Assembly (NCBI GenBank): GCA_031431435.1
Contig: JANPDI010000031.1
Coordinates: 47,935-111,934 of the forward strand
Direction: 5' to 3'
Origin: UKL13-2 sp031431435
Lineage (GTDB): Bacteria > Pseudomonadota > Gammaproteobacteria > Burkholderiales > Usitatibacteraceae
DNA: 64,000 nucleotides
The translations under genes and the position numbers were made by a program. The notes beneath the pieces were generated by a model that was not told the origin of the DNA, ran no database searches, and saw only the letters and a program-made list of their open reading frames with translations. Positions 1 through 7,021 of this stretch are shown here, piece after piece. Numbering within the stretch: position 1 is the first letter of the stretch; every line of letters begins with the position of its first letter.

Positions 1-2116
1 ACAACACGGCCGCCGGATCATGACACGGCTGGTGAAAGGCGCGTATTGGGACACTGAAATAAAACGTGCGCAGACGCAGGGCCTTGCCGGATATCCGGTG
101 TTCACGCGCAAGGTCAATACCGATGTGTCTTATCTGGCTTGCGCGGCAAAAATGCTGGCCGCACCAAGCGCGTTTTATTGCCAGTTCGCCACCCATAATG
201 CCCACACCGTCGCAACCATTCTGCAACGCGCGTCTGCCGCACCCGGCAGTGCGGGGTTCGAATTTCAGCGGCTGCACGGCATGGGCATGGAACTTTACGA
301 CGCCGTGCTCGATTACCCGGGCAGCGCCTGTCGGGTGTATGCCCCGGTCGGCAGCCATGAGGATTTGCTGCCCTATCTGGTACGCCGCCTGTTGGAGAAC
401 GGCGCAAATTCTTCGTTCGTCAACCGGATTGCCGACCCCGCTGTTTCGATAGACGATGTGATTGCCGATCCGATTGCCGTTTGTGAGTCAAATCAGCCGC
501 GCGCCAACGGCCGGCTGCCGGTACCGAAACGATTGTTCATGCAATCAGCCGTCAATCGTCTCAATTCGTCCGGCTTGAGTTTTTCCGATGTAACCGCGAC
601 CGATGATTTGTTTTCGACAATGGCGCCGGTGTTGGCCAGGAGAGACTGGTACGCGCAGCCGCTGATCGCCGGTGACCGCATGCGTGGCGCCGCGGTCGAT
701 GTGATCGACCCTTCAACCGCGCAGAAGATCGGCACCGTTGAGGAGGCTGACATGGCGTTGGCCGGTTTGGCATTGGATCTCGCGATGCAATGGCCAGGCA
801 TGGCGCCGCTCGAGCGCGCGGCGGTATTGGATAGAGCCGCCGATTTGCTCGAGGCGCGGCGGTCGTTTTTTATCGCGCTGATGGTGCGTGAGGCCGGCAA
901 GACCCTGCCCGACGCATTGGGCGAAGTGCGTGAAGCGGCAGACTTTTGTCGTTACTACGCCGAGCTCTGTCGGATGCATTTTGCCGTGCCTGAGCAACTT
1001 TCCGGGCCGACCGGTGAATCCAATGTGTTGTCGTTGCAAGGGCGCGGCACCTTTGTTTGTATCAGCCCGTGGAATTTTCCGCTCGCCATTTTTCTGGGGC
1101 AGATTACCGCGGCGTTTGCGGCCGGCAATGCGGTGATTGCCAAGCCGGCGGAACAAACGCCGGTCATCGCCTTTGAGGCGGTCAAGTTGTTGCTCGAGGC
1201 GGGGATGCCGCCCGCGGCAATTGGTTTTTTGCCGGGCAAGGGCGAGGTGATTGGCGCCATGTTGGTCGCTGATTTGCGGGTGGATGGTGTTGCGTTCACC
1301 GGTGGCACCGGCACCGCACGGGCAATCAACCGCGCACTGGCCAATCGGGATGGGCCGATCATTCCGTTTATCGCCGAGACCGGCGGCCTTAACACCATGA
1401 TTGCGGATTCATCCGCACTGCCAGAACAAGTCATCAACGATGTCATCGCCTCGGCATTCAACAGCGCCGGGCAACGCTGCTCGGCGTTGCGCGTGCTGTG
1501 TGTGCAAAAGGATATCGCCCCACGGATCAAGACACTGCTTGCAGGCGCAATGCGGGAGCTGACCATTGGTGATCCTTTGCGACTGGATACCGATATCGGC
1601 CCGGTGATTGATCGTGAGGCATTTGAACTGTTGGTTGCGCACCGCGAAAAAATGGCGAGATCATTTCCGCAAATTGGCCAGGTGTTGCTTGGTCAATCAA
1701 TCGGCGACGGACATTTTTTTGCACCATGCGCGTTTGAAATACCGACCCTCGATTCGATTCGAACGGAGGTATTCGGCCCGATCCTGCATGTGTTGGCGTT
1801 TGAGGGCGAAAAAATGATGGCGCTTGTTGAAGAGATCAATACAAGCGGATACGGCCTGACACTTGGCATTCATTCGCGTATCGAAGAAACAATCGCGGCG
1901 ATTCGTGCGCACGCGCGTGTCGGCAATGTTTATGTCAATCGAAACCAGATCGGGGCGGTGGTCGGTGTACAGCCGTTTGGCGGGGAAGGTTTGTCCGGTA
2001 CCGGACCAAAGGCCGGCGGGCCGCATTACCTGTTCAGATTCGCCACTGAACGCACCTTTACGGTCAACACGGCGGCAGCGGGCGGCAACGCGGCGCTGAT
2101 TGCCTGTTCGGAATGA
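1..2116 (+). CDS. putA: Bifunctional proline dehydrogenase / P5C dehydrogenase PutA, 3' part
   Basis: This is the C-terminal ~705 residues of a fused PutA, which oxidises proline to glutamate. The frame is already open at base 2, and the ATG at 20 is internal: it lies inside the conserved RLVKGAYWD strand of the FAD-binding proline dehydrogenase barrel, so the gene starts before the window. The first ~150 residues finish that barrel. The aldehyde dehydrogenase domain follows, with the Glu motif ETGG and the catalytic-Cys motif SAGQRCSA in the expected order. It ends with the usual PFGGEGLSGTGPKAGG segment. PutA proteins are normally above 1,000 residues, so roughly a third is missing to the left. 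Whether the N-terminus carries the DNA-binding domain cannot be judged. Confidence 0.96.
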   Translation, partial: QHGRRIMTRLVKGAYWDTEIKRAQTQGLAGYPVFTRKVNTDVSYLACAAKMLAAPSAFYCQFATHNAHTVATILQRASAAPGSAGFEFQRLHGMGMELYDAVLDYPGSACRVYAPVGSHEDLLPYLVRRLLENGANSSFVNRIADPAVSIDDVIADPIAVCESNQPRANGRLPVPKRLFMQSAVNRLNSSGLSFSDVTATDDLFSTMAPVLARRDWYAQPLIAGDRMRGAAVDVIDPSTAQKIGTVEEADMALAGLALDLAMQWPGMAPLERAAVLDRAADLLEARRSFFIALMVREAGKTLPDALGEVREAADFCRYYAELCRMHFAVPEQLSGPTGESNVLSLQGRGTFVCISPWNFPLAIFLGQITAAFAAGNAVIAKPAEQTPVIAFEAVKLLLEAGMPPAAIGFLPGKGEVIGAMLVADLRVDGVAFTGGTGTARAINRALANRDGPIIPFIAETGGLNTMIADSSALPEQVINDVIASAFNSAGQRCSALRVLCVQKDIAPRIKTLLAGAMRELTIGDPLRLDTDIGPVIDREAFELLVAHREKMARSFPQIGQVLLGQSIGDGHFFAPCAFEIPTLDSIRTEVFGPILHVLAFEGEKMMALVEEINTSGYGLTLGIHSRIEETIAAIRAHARVGNVYVNRNQIGAVVGVQPFGGEGLSGTGPKAGGPHYLFRFATERTFTVNTAAAGGNAALIACSE

Positions 2117-2159
2117 TCGCTGTCAACGACCTGAAATACAGTCGGCGTATATTGAACCA

Positions 2160-2924
2160 ATGAAAACTGGAAACGCGCTGTCTTTGGCATCCGTCATCTT
2201 TGCCTGTCTCATTGTCGGCGGTTGTTCAAGCGTATCAAAAACAGTCGTCGACGTCAGTAAATCATCAAGGGTTGCGCCGTTCTCGACGCTGCAACTCGGC
2301 GAGCCACATCCGTTGTCATGGCAGCCGTGGATTATTTCGCGGTTTAACCGGCGCACCGACTACCGGGTGGTCGAATTCGAAGGTCAACGCGTGTTAATGG
2401 CGCATTCTGACAAAGCGGCATCGGGGTTGTTGCAGGACGTCGCCATTGATCCGACCGAATCCCCCAATCTTTCCTGGCGATGGCACGTCAAGCAGATATT
2501 GCCTGGCGCCGATCTAAACCGGCGCGGCAGCGACGATTCGCCGGTGCGGGTGATTGTCAGTTTTGACGGAGACCACGACAAACTGGATGTTGAGGATCGT
2601 GCCACGGCGCGATTGGTCAAACTGTTCAGCGGCCGTGATATGCCTTACGCGACGCTTATGTATGTTTGGGACAACAAGTTGCCGGTCGGCACCATGCTCG
2701 ACAACGCGCATTCGGGTCGCGCAAAAATGATCGTTGTTGAAAGCGGCGGGTCACGAACCGGTCAGTGGCTGAATTTCACGCGCAACGTCGTTAACGACTT
2801 TAAACGCGCCTTTGGTGAATACCCGGGCAGGGTAATTTCGGTGGGGGTCATGACCGACAGCAATACCACCGAGAGTGAGGCGATTGCCCATTACGGCGAC
2901 ATTGTCCTGCAGGAGCGCCCCTGA
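2160..2924 (+). CDS. DUF3047-family lipoprotein
   Basis: The predicted product is a 254-residue exported lipoprotein. I chose the ATG at 2160 because it starts a classic lipoprotein signal: KTGNALS, a hydrophobic run, then the lipobox IVGGC with Cys near residue 23. The earlier in-frame start at 2100 would overlap putA. The mature part matches the DUF3047 pattern I recognise: LSWRWHV, SDDSPVRVIVSFDGD, TLMYVWDN and a C-terminal GVMTDSNTTES segment. The function of this family is not known to me. It follows putA by 43 bases and may be co-transcribed, although no functional link is evident. Confidence 0.8.
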   Translation: MKTGNALSLASVIFACLIVGGCSSVSKTVVDVSKSSRVAPFSTLQLGEPHPLSWQPWIISRFNRRTDYRVVEFEGQRVLMAHSDKAASGLLQDVAIDPTESPNLSWRWHVKQILPGADLNRRGSDDSPVRVIVSFDGDHDKLDVEDRATARLVKLFSGRDMPYATLMYVWDNKLPVGTMLDNAHSGRAKMIVVESGGSRTGQWLNFTRNVVNDFKRAFGEYPGRVISVGVMTDSNTTESEAIAHYGDIVLQERP

Positions 2925-2940
2925 AATTGCCGGGCGGGAT

Positions 2941-3381
2941 TCAGAGCGCCTTCATCCCTTCCGGCATTTGTTTGCCCGACATCAACACCAGCATTGATTG
3001 ACCCTCACGCTTCCAGAAATCGACGGCGTCCTGGAACAGCTCAATGACGGTTTCAAGTTCGCTTTCGTGGTGTTCCGCAAACGCATCAGTATGGTCAAAG
3101 TAGATGCAGTAGCCGTCGGCGCGAACCCAGTCCATATCGGTGATGCAATCATAAAACGCGTCCCAATTTTTTCCAAAGTGGGATGGGAATTTCATCGCCA
3201 CCGACGCGTGATTGAGGAACTGTTCCTTGCCCTCGATCTTTTGGCCTTCGAGATGGAAAAAGGCCATGCCTTTCAGTCTTGCCAGTTTGCCCAACTCCGC
3301 CGTGCTGGCGTGTGACATCAGCCAATAAACACCACGAGGTAGATCACTGGAGAGAATATTCTTGAGCTCAGCCGAGGGCAT
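2941..3381 (-). CDS. Barstar-like ribonuclease inhibitor
   Basis: The product is 146 residues. Its centre carries the barstar family signature: a conserved hydrophobic strand followed by FPSHFGKNWDAFYDCITDMDW, in which the Asn-Trp-Asp-Ala helix supplies the acidic residues that plug the RNase active site in known barstars. The C-terminal half is an acidic helix plus a strand, as in the family. A strong ribosome site, AAGGAG, precedes the start. It lies 5 bases after the stop of the barnase-like RNase gene on the same strand, so the pair forms a two-gene operon. A cytoplasmic inhibitor protecting the producer from its own RNase is the usual role and is inferred here. Confidence 0.85.
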   Translation of the reverse strand: MPSAELKNILSSDLPRGVYWLMSHASTAELGKLARLKGMAFFHLEGQKIEGKEQFLNHASVAMKFPSHFGKNWDAFYDCITDMDWVRADGYCIYFDHTDAFAEHHESELETVIELFQDAVDFWKREGQSMLVLMSGKQMPEGMKAL

Positions 3382-3386
3382 GATGC

Positions 3387-3785
3387 CTACTCCTTGATTC
3401 GTTTAAACGATGCGTAATGGTCATCTGTATAAAAACAGTCCGACGCCGCCCTGTTGCGCAGATCGCCGCCACATACAATGCGGCGTGCGCCGCGATCCCG
3501 CGAACCCGGCGTCTTGACCGTAAATTCCCGATAGTAGCCGCGTGTTTGTTTGGGTAACAACCGCTCCCGGTTGCCAAACACGACGCCGTCTTTGGCGTAA
3601 GGGAAGGGGCCGCCCTTGCGAATGAGTGCCAGGGCTTCCTGACCCTGTTTGGGCAAATCGGCGGCAAGCATCGATGACGGGTTGCCGGTTCGAACCATTC
3701 CCTCGGCGAACGAATCTGCACACCACAACCAAAGTATTGATGTGGCGATCAGTGCGCCGAACAGGGCGAATGAATTTCTCGACAT
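3387..3785 (-). CDS. Secreted barnase-family ribonuclease
   Basis: The product is about 132 residues. I prefer the ATG at 3785 to the one at 3812 because it leaves a short signal peptide (MSRNS, a hydrophobic stretch, a cut near SFAEG). The mature part matches guanyl-specific RNases of the barnase/N1 type: YYREFTV holds the general-base Glu, GARRIVCGG the Arg, and the C-terminal CFYTDDHYASFKRI the catalytic His. All three key residues are present, so it should be active. There are two Cys residues that could form a disulfide outside the cytoplasm. It is followed directly by the barstar-like inhibitor. Its biological target is unknown. Confidence 0.86.
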   Translation of the reverse strand: MSRNSFALFGALIATSILWLWCADSFAEGMVRTGNPSSMLAADLPKQGQEALALIRKGGPFPYAKDGVVFGNRERLLPKQTRGYYREFTVKTPGSRDRGARRIVCGGDLRNRAASDCFYTDDHYASFKRIKE

Positions 3786-3870
3786 TTTTTGCAAAACCCC
3801 CAGTGATGGCATTTGCCTTGCGTTACTTTTGCCTGAAAATTTGTCCGAAACGGCGCCGCATAAACAACCC

Positions 3871-4302
3871 TTATGTTGCGGCCTTGTGCGGGCATTTCAC
3901 CTTGGTGCAATCAGCATAAAGATACAACGAATGGTCGTGCAGATTGAAGCCCCGGTCTTTGGCAATTTTATGTTGGCGCTTTTCAATTTCAGCGTCGTAA
4001 AATTCTTCGACCTTGCCGCATTGCAAACAGACCAGGTGATCGTGATGGCGGCCTTCATCCAGTTCAAAGACGGCGCGTCCGCCCTCAAAATGATGGCGCT
4101 GGAGCAGGCCGGCCTGCTCGAATTGTGTCAACACACGATAGACCGTCGCCAATCCGATGTCGGCGTTTTCGTTGAGCAACAGTTTATAGACGTCCTCAGC
4201 CGTCATATGCCGCTGTTTCGACGCCTGAAACAGTTCAAGCACCTTTAAACGCGGAAGTGTTGCCTTCAAACCAATATTGCGCAATTCGCTGGAGTCGGAC
4301 AT
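3871..4302 (-). CDS. fur: Ferric uptake regulator Fur
   Basis: The product is 143 residues and full length for Fur, the Fe2+-dependent repressor of iron-uptake genes. The start at 4302 gives MSDSSELRNIGLKATLPRL; the open frame extends upstream, but that stretch does not look like Fur. Visible features are the winged-helix recognition region (HMTAEDVYKLLL ... GLATVYRVLTQFEQAGLL), the metal-binding HHDHLVCLQCGKVEEF with a CxxC pair, and the C-terminal CTKVKCPHK. It is divergent from bamE, an arrangement common in betaproteobacteria. No convincing Fur box was found between the two genes. Confidence 0.96.
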   Translation of the reverse strand: MSDSSELRNIGLKATLPRLKVLELFQASKQRHMTAEDVYKLLLNENADIGLATVYRVLTQFEQAGLLQRHHFEGGRAVFELDEGRHHDHLVCLQCGKVEEFYDAEIEKRQHKIAKDRGFNLHDHSLYLYADCTKVKCPHKAAT

Positions 4303-4429
4303 CTTGGATTTTCCTGTGTTGAACGAATCATAACGCATGTCCGGAAGATGGTGGGGTGAATGCTTGCCTGGGTCGCAAACACGCAGACGGCGGTGAAATC
4401 GCCGACACAGATGCCGGCGTATGGTCGGG

Positions 4430-4435
4430 TATAAT
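4430..4435 (+). promoter_or_regulatory. Candidate -10 element for bamE-dapB
   Basis: A perfect TATAAT stands 30 bases before the bamE start, inside the fur-bamE divergent region. The expected -35 position is weak. It would drive bamE and the closely following dapB. Confidence 0.5.
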
Positions 4436-4465
4436 TTCGGCCTTACTAGACGTTTGCCGGAAGAT

Positions 4466-4891
4466 ATGAAATCCCTAATTTTGATCACCGTTGTTATTGC
4501 CAGCCTTTTTTTGACCGCCTGTGCAAGATTTGGTGTCTATCGCCTCGATATTCAGCAGGGAAATCTGGTCACCCAGGCGCAACTCGCCAAGGTCAAGCCG
4601 GGCATGTCGCGCATTGATGTTCGAAATTTGCTCGGAACGCCGCTGTTGCAGGATGCCTTCAAGGGTGACAGATGGGACTATTTTTTCAGCGATGACCGAA
4701 ATACCGGTAGCAAGCTGAACCCGTTTGACCGTGAGCAGCAGCAATTCAAGGTGGTTGTCCTGTTTGTCAACGACAAGGTTTCGCGTATAGAAGGTGAAGC
4801 GTCGCCGGTGGAAATTTTGACCGGCGGCGGCGAACGCCGCAAAACGCCAAATGCGATCCCGCCGAACGCGCCGCCTGAGCCCAAGAAATAA
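4466..4891 (+). CDS. bamE: Outer membrane protein assembly lipoprotein BamE (SmpA)
   Basis: The product is a 141-residue lipoprotein of the BAM complex that inserts beta-barrel proteins into the outer membrane. The ATG at 4466 starts the signal (MKSLILITVVIASLFLTAC), with the lipobox LTAC and modified Cys at residue 19. The core has the BamE signature: VKPGMSRIDVRNLLGTPLLQD, then RWDYFF and the FKVVVLFVNDKVSRIEG strand. The C-terminus is a Pro/Lys-rich tail. It is divergent from fur and sits 4 bases before dapB, so the two probably share a transcript. Confidence 0.94.
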   Translation: MKSLILITVVIASLFLTACARFGVYRLDIQQGNLVTQAQLAKVKPGMSRIDVRNLLGTPLLQDAFKGDRWDYFFSDDRNTGSKLNPFDREQQQFKVVVLFVNDKVSRIEGEASPVEILTGGGERRKTPNAIPPNAPPEPKK

Positions 4892-4895
4892 CGCA

Positions 4896-5633
4896 ATGGC
4901 ATTAAACATCGCGATTGCCGGGGCCAATGGTCGCATGGGGCGAATGTTGGTCGAGGCGGTGGGCAAGGATCCGGACAGCCGGCTGTTTTCAGCGTTTGAT
5001 GTCGGTAGTGATGTTGACGCCGCATTGAACGGCGCCCATGTATTGATCGATTTCACCCGACCCGAGGCAACCCTCGACTATCTGCCGCGATGTGCCGCAT
5101 TGGGCGTGAATATTGTTGTTGGCACTACCGGCTTCACCCCGGCGGAGGTGGGCACGCTTGAAGGCTATGCATCGAAGATCGCAATTGTGTTTGCACCAAA
5201 TATGAGTTTGGGCGTCAATGTCACGGCAAAACTCGTCGCCATGGCGTCTTCGTCATTGGGCATGGCGGCAGATATCGAAGTCTTTGAGGCGCACCATAAG
5301 TTAAAGGTCGATGCGCCATCCGGTACCGCGCTGATGCTGGGTGGGGTCGCGGCACGTGCACGAGGCCAATCCCTCGATGCGGTGGCGGTTTTTGACCGGC
5401 ACGGCGACAATGCCGTGCGCGAGGACGGCAGCATCGGATTTACCTCGATGCGTGCCGGTGACATTGTTGGTGACCACACGGTCTTTTTTGTATTGGATGG
5501 CGAGCGGATTGAAATCACCCACAAATCCTCGACGCGCAGTACTTATGCGCACGGCGCTATGCGCGCGGCCAAGTTCCTGCAGGGTAGGCCATCCGGATTG
5601 TTTACCATGAACGACGTTTTGGGCCTGAAATAG
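4896..5633 (+). CDS. dapB: 4-hydroxy-tetrahydrodipicolinate reductase
   Basis: The product is a 245-residue cytoplasmic enzyme of lysine and diaminopimelate synthesis that reduces the DapA product with NAD(P)H. The start at 4896 (MALNIAIAGANGRMGRML) gives the N-terminal Rossmann motif GANGRMG. The catalytic motif EAHHKLKVDAPSGTAL, with the His-His pair and the Lys, is intact. The C-terminal dimerisation part ends in FTMNDVLGLK. Length matches the family. It follows bamE by 4 bases. Confidence 0.97.
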   Translation: MALNIAIAGANGRMGRMLVEAVGKDPDSRLFSAFDVGSDVDAALNGAHVLIDFTRPEATLDYLPRCAALGVNIVVGTTGFTPAEVGTLEGYASKIAIVFAPNMSLGVNVTAKLVAMASSSLGMAADIEVFEAHHKLKVDAPSGTALMLGGVAARARGQSLDAVAVFDRHGDNAVREDGSIGFTSMRAGDIVGDHTVFFVLDGERIEITHKSSTRSTYAHGAMRAAKFLQGRPSGLFTMNDVLGLK

Positions 5634-5655
5634 GCAAGACAACGCCGCGTTGGCA

Positions 5656-5684
5656 TTGCCGACGTGGGCGTTTTCGGGTAAAAT
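5656..5684 (+). promoter_or_regulatory. Candidate sigma-70 promoter for carAB
   Basis: TTGCCG at 5656 and TAAAAT at 5679 are separated by 17 bases, a good housekeeping promoter match. It predicts a leader of about 180 nt before carA that contains the hairpin at 5744. Confidence 0.5.
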
Positions 5685-5720
5685 GTTTTTTTAATCGCGT
5701 CGCCGCTTGAATCAGCCTTG

Positions 5721-5825
5721 ATGGTTCAGCGCACGTCAAAACGCGGGAAAGCGCACCGGGATAACTCCCAACGGCCTTTCCCGTTTTTTATGCCCGCTCG
5801 GTTTGTGTTTCGGCCATGTTTTTGA
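5721..5825 (+). CDS. Possible 34-residue Arg-rich leader peptide upstream of carA
   Basis: An ATG at 5721 opens a 34-codon frame that runs through the attenuator-like hairpin and stops before carA. Its first 18 codons hold four Arg codons (CGC, CGC, CGG, CGG) plus several Lys and His codons. Since carbamoyl phosphate feeds arginine synthesis, a translated Arg-rich leader would fit attenuation control. No good ribosome binding site is visible, so translation is doubtful. This is a hypothesis, not an established gene. Confidence 0.22.
   Translation: MVQRTSKRGKAHRDNSQRPFPFFMPARFVFRPCF
5744..5789 (+). terminator. Intrinsic terminator-like hairpin in the carA leader (possible attenuator)
   Basis: CGGGAAAG (5744-5751) pairs with CTTTCCCG (5776-5783) and is followed by six T residues. 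It lies between the predicted promoter and carA, so it may work as an attenuator. It could instead simply end the dapB transcript. The GGGA...TCCC inside the loop (about 5758-5769) gives an additional inner pairing. Confidence 0.6.
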
Positions 5826-5872
5826 TGGTTCGGGAGCGGATGCGACTAAATCTGACATGACTGGAGTTCGCC

Positions 5873-7021
5873 GTGAGTTTGCCTTCTTTTCCGCCTGCTG
5901 TACTGGTTCTTGCTGACGGATCGGTCTTTGAAGGTATCGCTGTTGGTGCCGCGGGGTCAACGGTCGGCGAGGTGGTTTTTAATACCGCCATGACCGGATA
6001 TCAGGAAATCCTCACCGATCCTTCCTACATGGGCCAGATCGTCACGCTGACCTATCCACATATTGGCAACGTCGGCACCAATGCCGAAGATGCCGAGTCG
6101 ACCAAAGCCTATGCCGCAGGACTGGTGATTCGTGATCTGCCGTTGGTCGTTTCGAATTGGCGCTCCGCAGAGCCGCTGCACGACTATTTGCAACGGAATC
6201 ACATTGTTGCGATTGCAGACATCGACACACGCCGCCTGACGCGTCTCATCCGTGAAAAAGGGGCGCAGAGCGGGGCGATTCTAACGGGTGCAACTGACGA
6301 TGCCGCGGTGAAGGCGGCGCACGCCTTGGCGCTTGCCGCGCCAACCATGGCCGGACTCGATCTCGCGCAGGTGGTGAGTTGCGACAAGGCCTACGACTGG
6401 CACATGGGCAGTTGGTCGCTGGGTGCCGGAAGCAAGCCGCAAGACCAAAACAAATTTCACGTGGTCGCCTACGATTACGGCGTCAAGCAAAACATCTTGC
6501 GAATGCTGGTTGATCGAGGCTGTAAGGTGACGGTGGTACCGGCTACAACAACAAGCGCCGACGTGCTGCAAATGAAACCAGACGGCGTGTTCCTGTCAAA
6601 CGGGCCGGGCGACCCCGAGCCATGTGATTACGCGGTTGAGGCGATCAAACAAATCCTTGCAAAGGATGTACCTATTTTCGGTATTTGTCTCGGCCATCAA
6701 TTGTTGGGGCTGGCATCGGGCGCAAAAACGATGAAGATGAAATTCGGCCACCACGGCGCCAACCATCCGGTGCAGGATTTGATGACTAAAAAAGTATTTA
6801 TCACCAGCCAGAATCATGGCTTTGCCGTCGATGAGACGACGCTGCCTGCCAACGTACGCATTACCCACAAGTCGTTGTTTGACGGGACCTGCCAGGGCCT
6901 CGAGCGGACCGACAAAGCGGCGTTCAGCTTTCAGGGGCATCCTGAAGCGAGCCCGGGACCGCACGAGGTGGGTTATTTGTTCGACAAGTTTGTGATGATG
7001 ATGGAGAAGCAACGTGGCTAA
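5873..7021 (+). CDS. carA: Carbamoyl-phosphate synthase small (glutaminase) subunit
   Basis: The product is 382 residues and hydrolyses glutamine to deliver ammonia to CarB for carbamoyl phosphate, the precursor of arginine and pyrimidines. The start is GTG at 5873, preceded by a CTGGAG ribosome site. The N-terminal domain has the family pattern FNTAMTGYQEILTDPSY. The class I glutamine amidotransferase domain has the nucleophile motif FGICLGHQLLGLA (Cys) and the C-terminal HPEASPGP with the His and Glu of the triad. The last 8 bases overlap the carB start, implying coupled translation. Confidence 0.97.
   Translation: MSLPSFPPAVLVLADGSVFEGIAVGAAGSTVGEVVFNTAMTGYQEILTDPSYMGQIVTLTYPHIGNVGTNAEDAESTKAYAAGLVIRDLPLVVSNWRSAEPLHDYLQRNHIVAIADIDTRRLTRLIREKGAQSGAILTGATDDAAVKAAHALALAAPTMAGLDLAQVVSCDKAYDWHMGSWSLGAGSKPQDQNKFHVVAYDYGVKQNILRMLVDRGCKVTVVPATTTSADVLQMKPDGVFLSNGPGDPEPCDYAVEAIKQILAKDVPIFGICLGHQLLGLASGAKTMKMKFGHHGANHPVQDLMTKKVFITSQNHGFAVDETTLPANVRITHKSLFDGTCQGLERTDKAAFSFQGHPEASPGPHEVGYLFDKFVMMMEKQRG

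Noticed and set aside
955..1566. 203-codon minus-strand frame inside putA
   Set aside because: Antisense of a strongly conserved aldehyde dehydrogenase domain.
4303..4465. Fur box between fur and bamE
   Set aside because: No sequence close enough to the 19-bp Fur consensus was seen.
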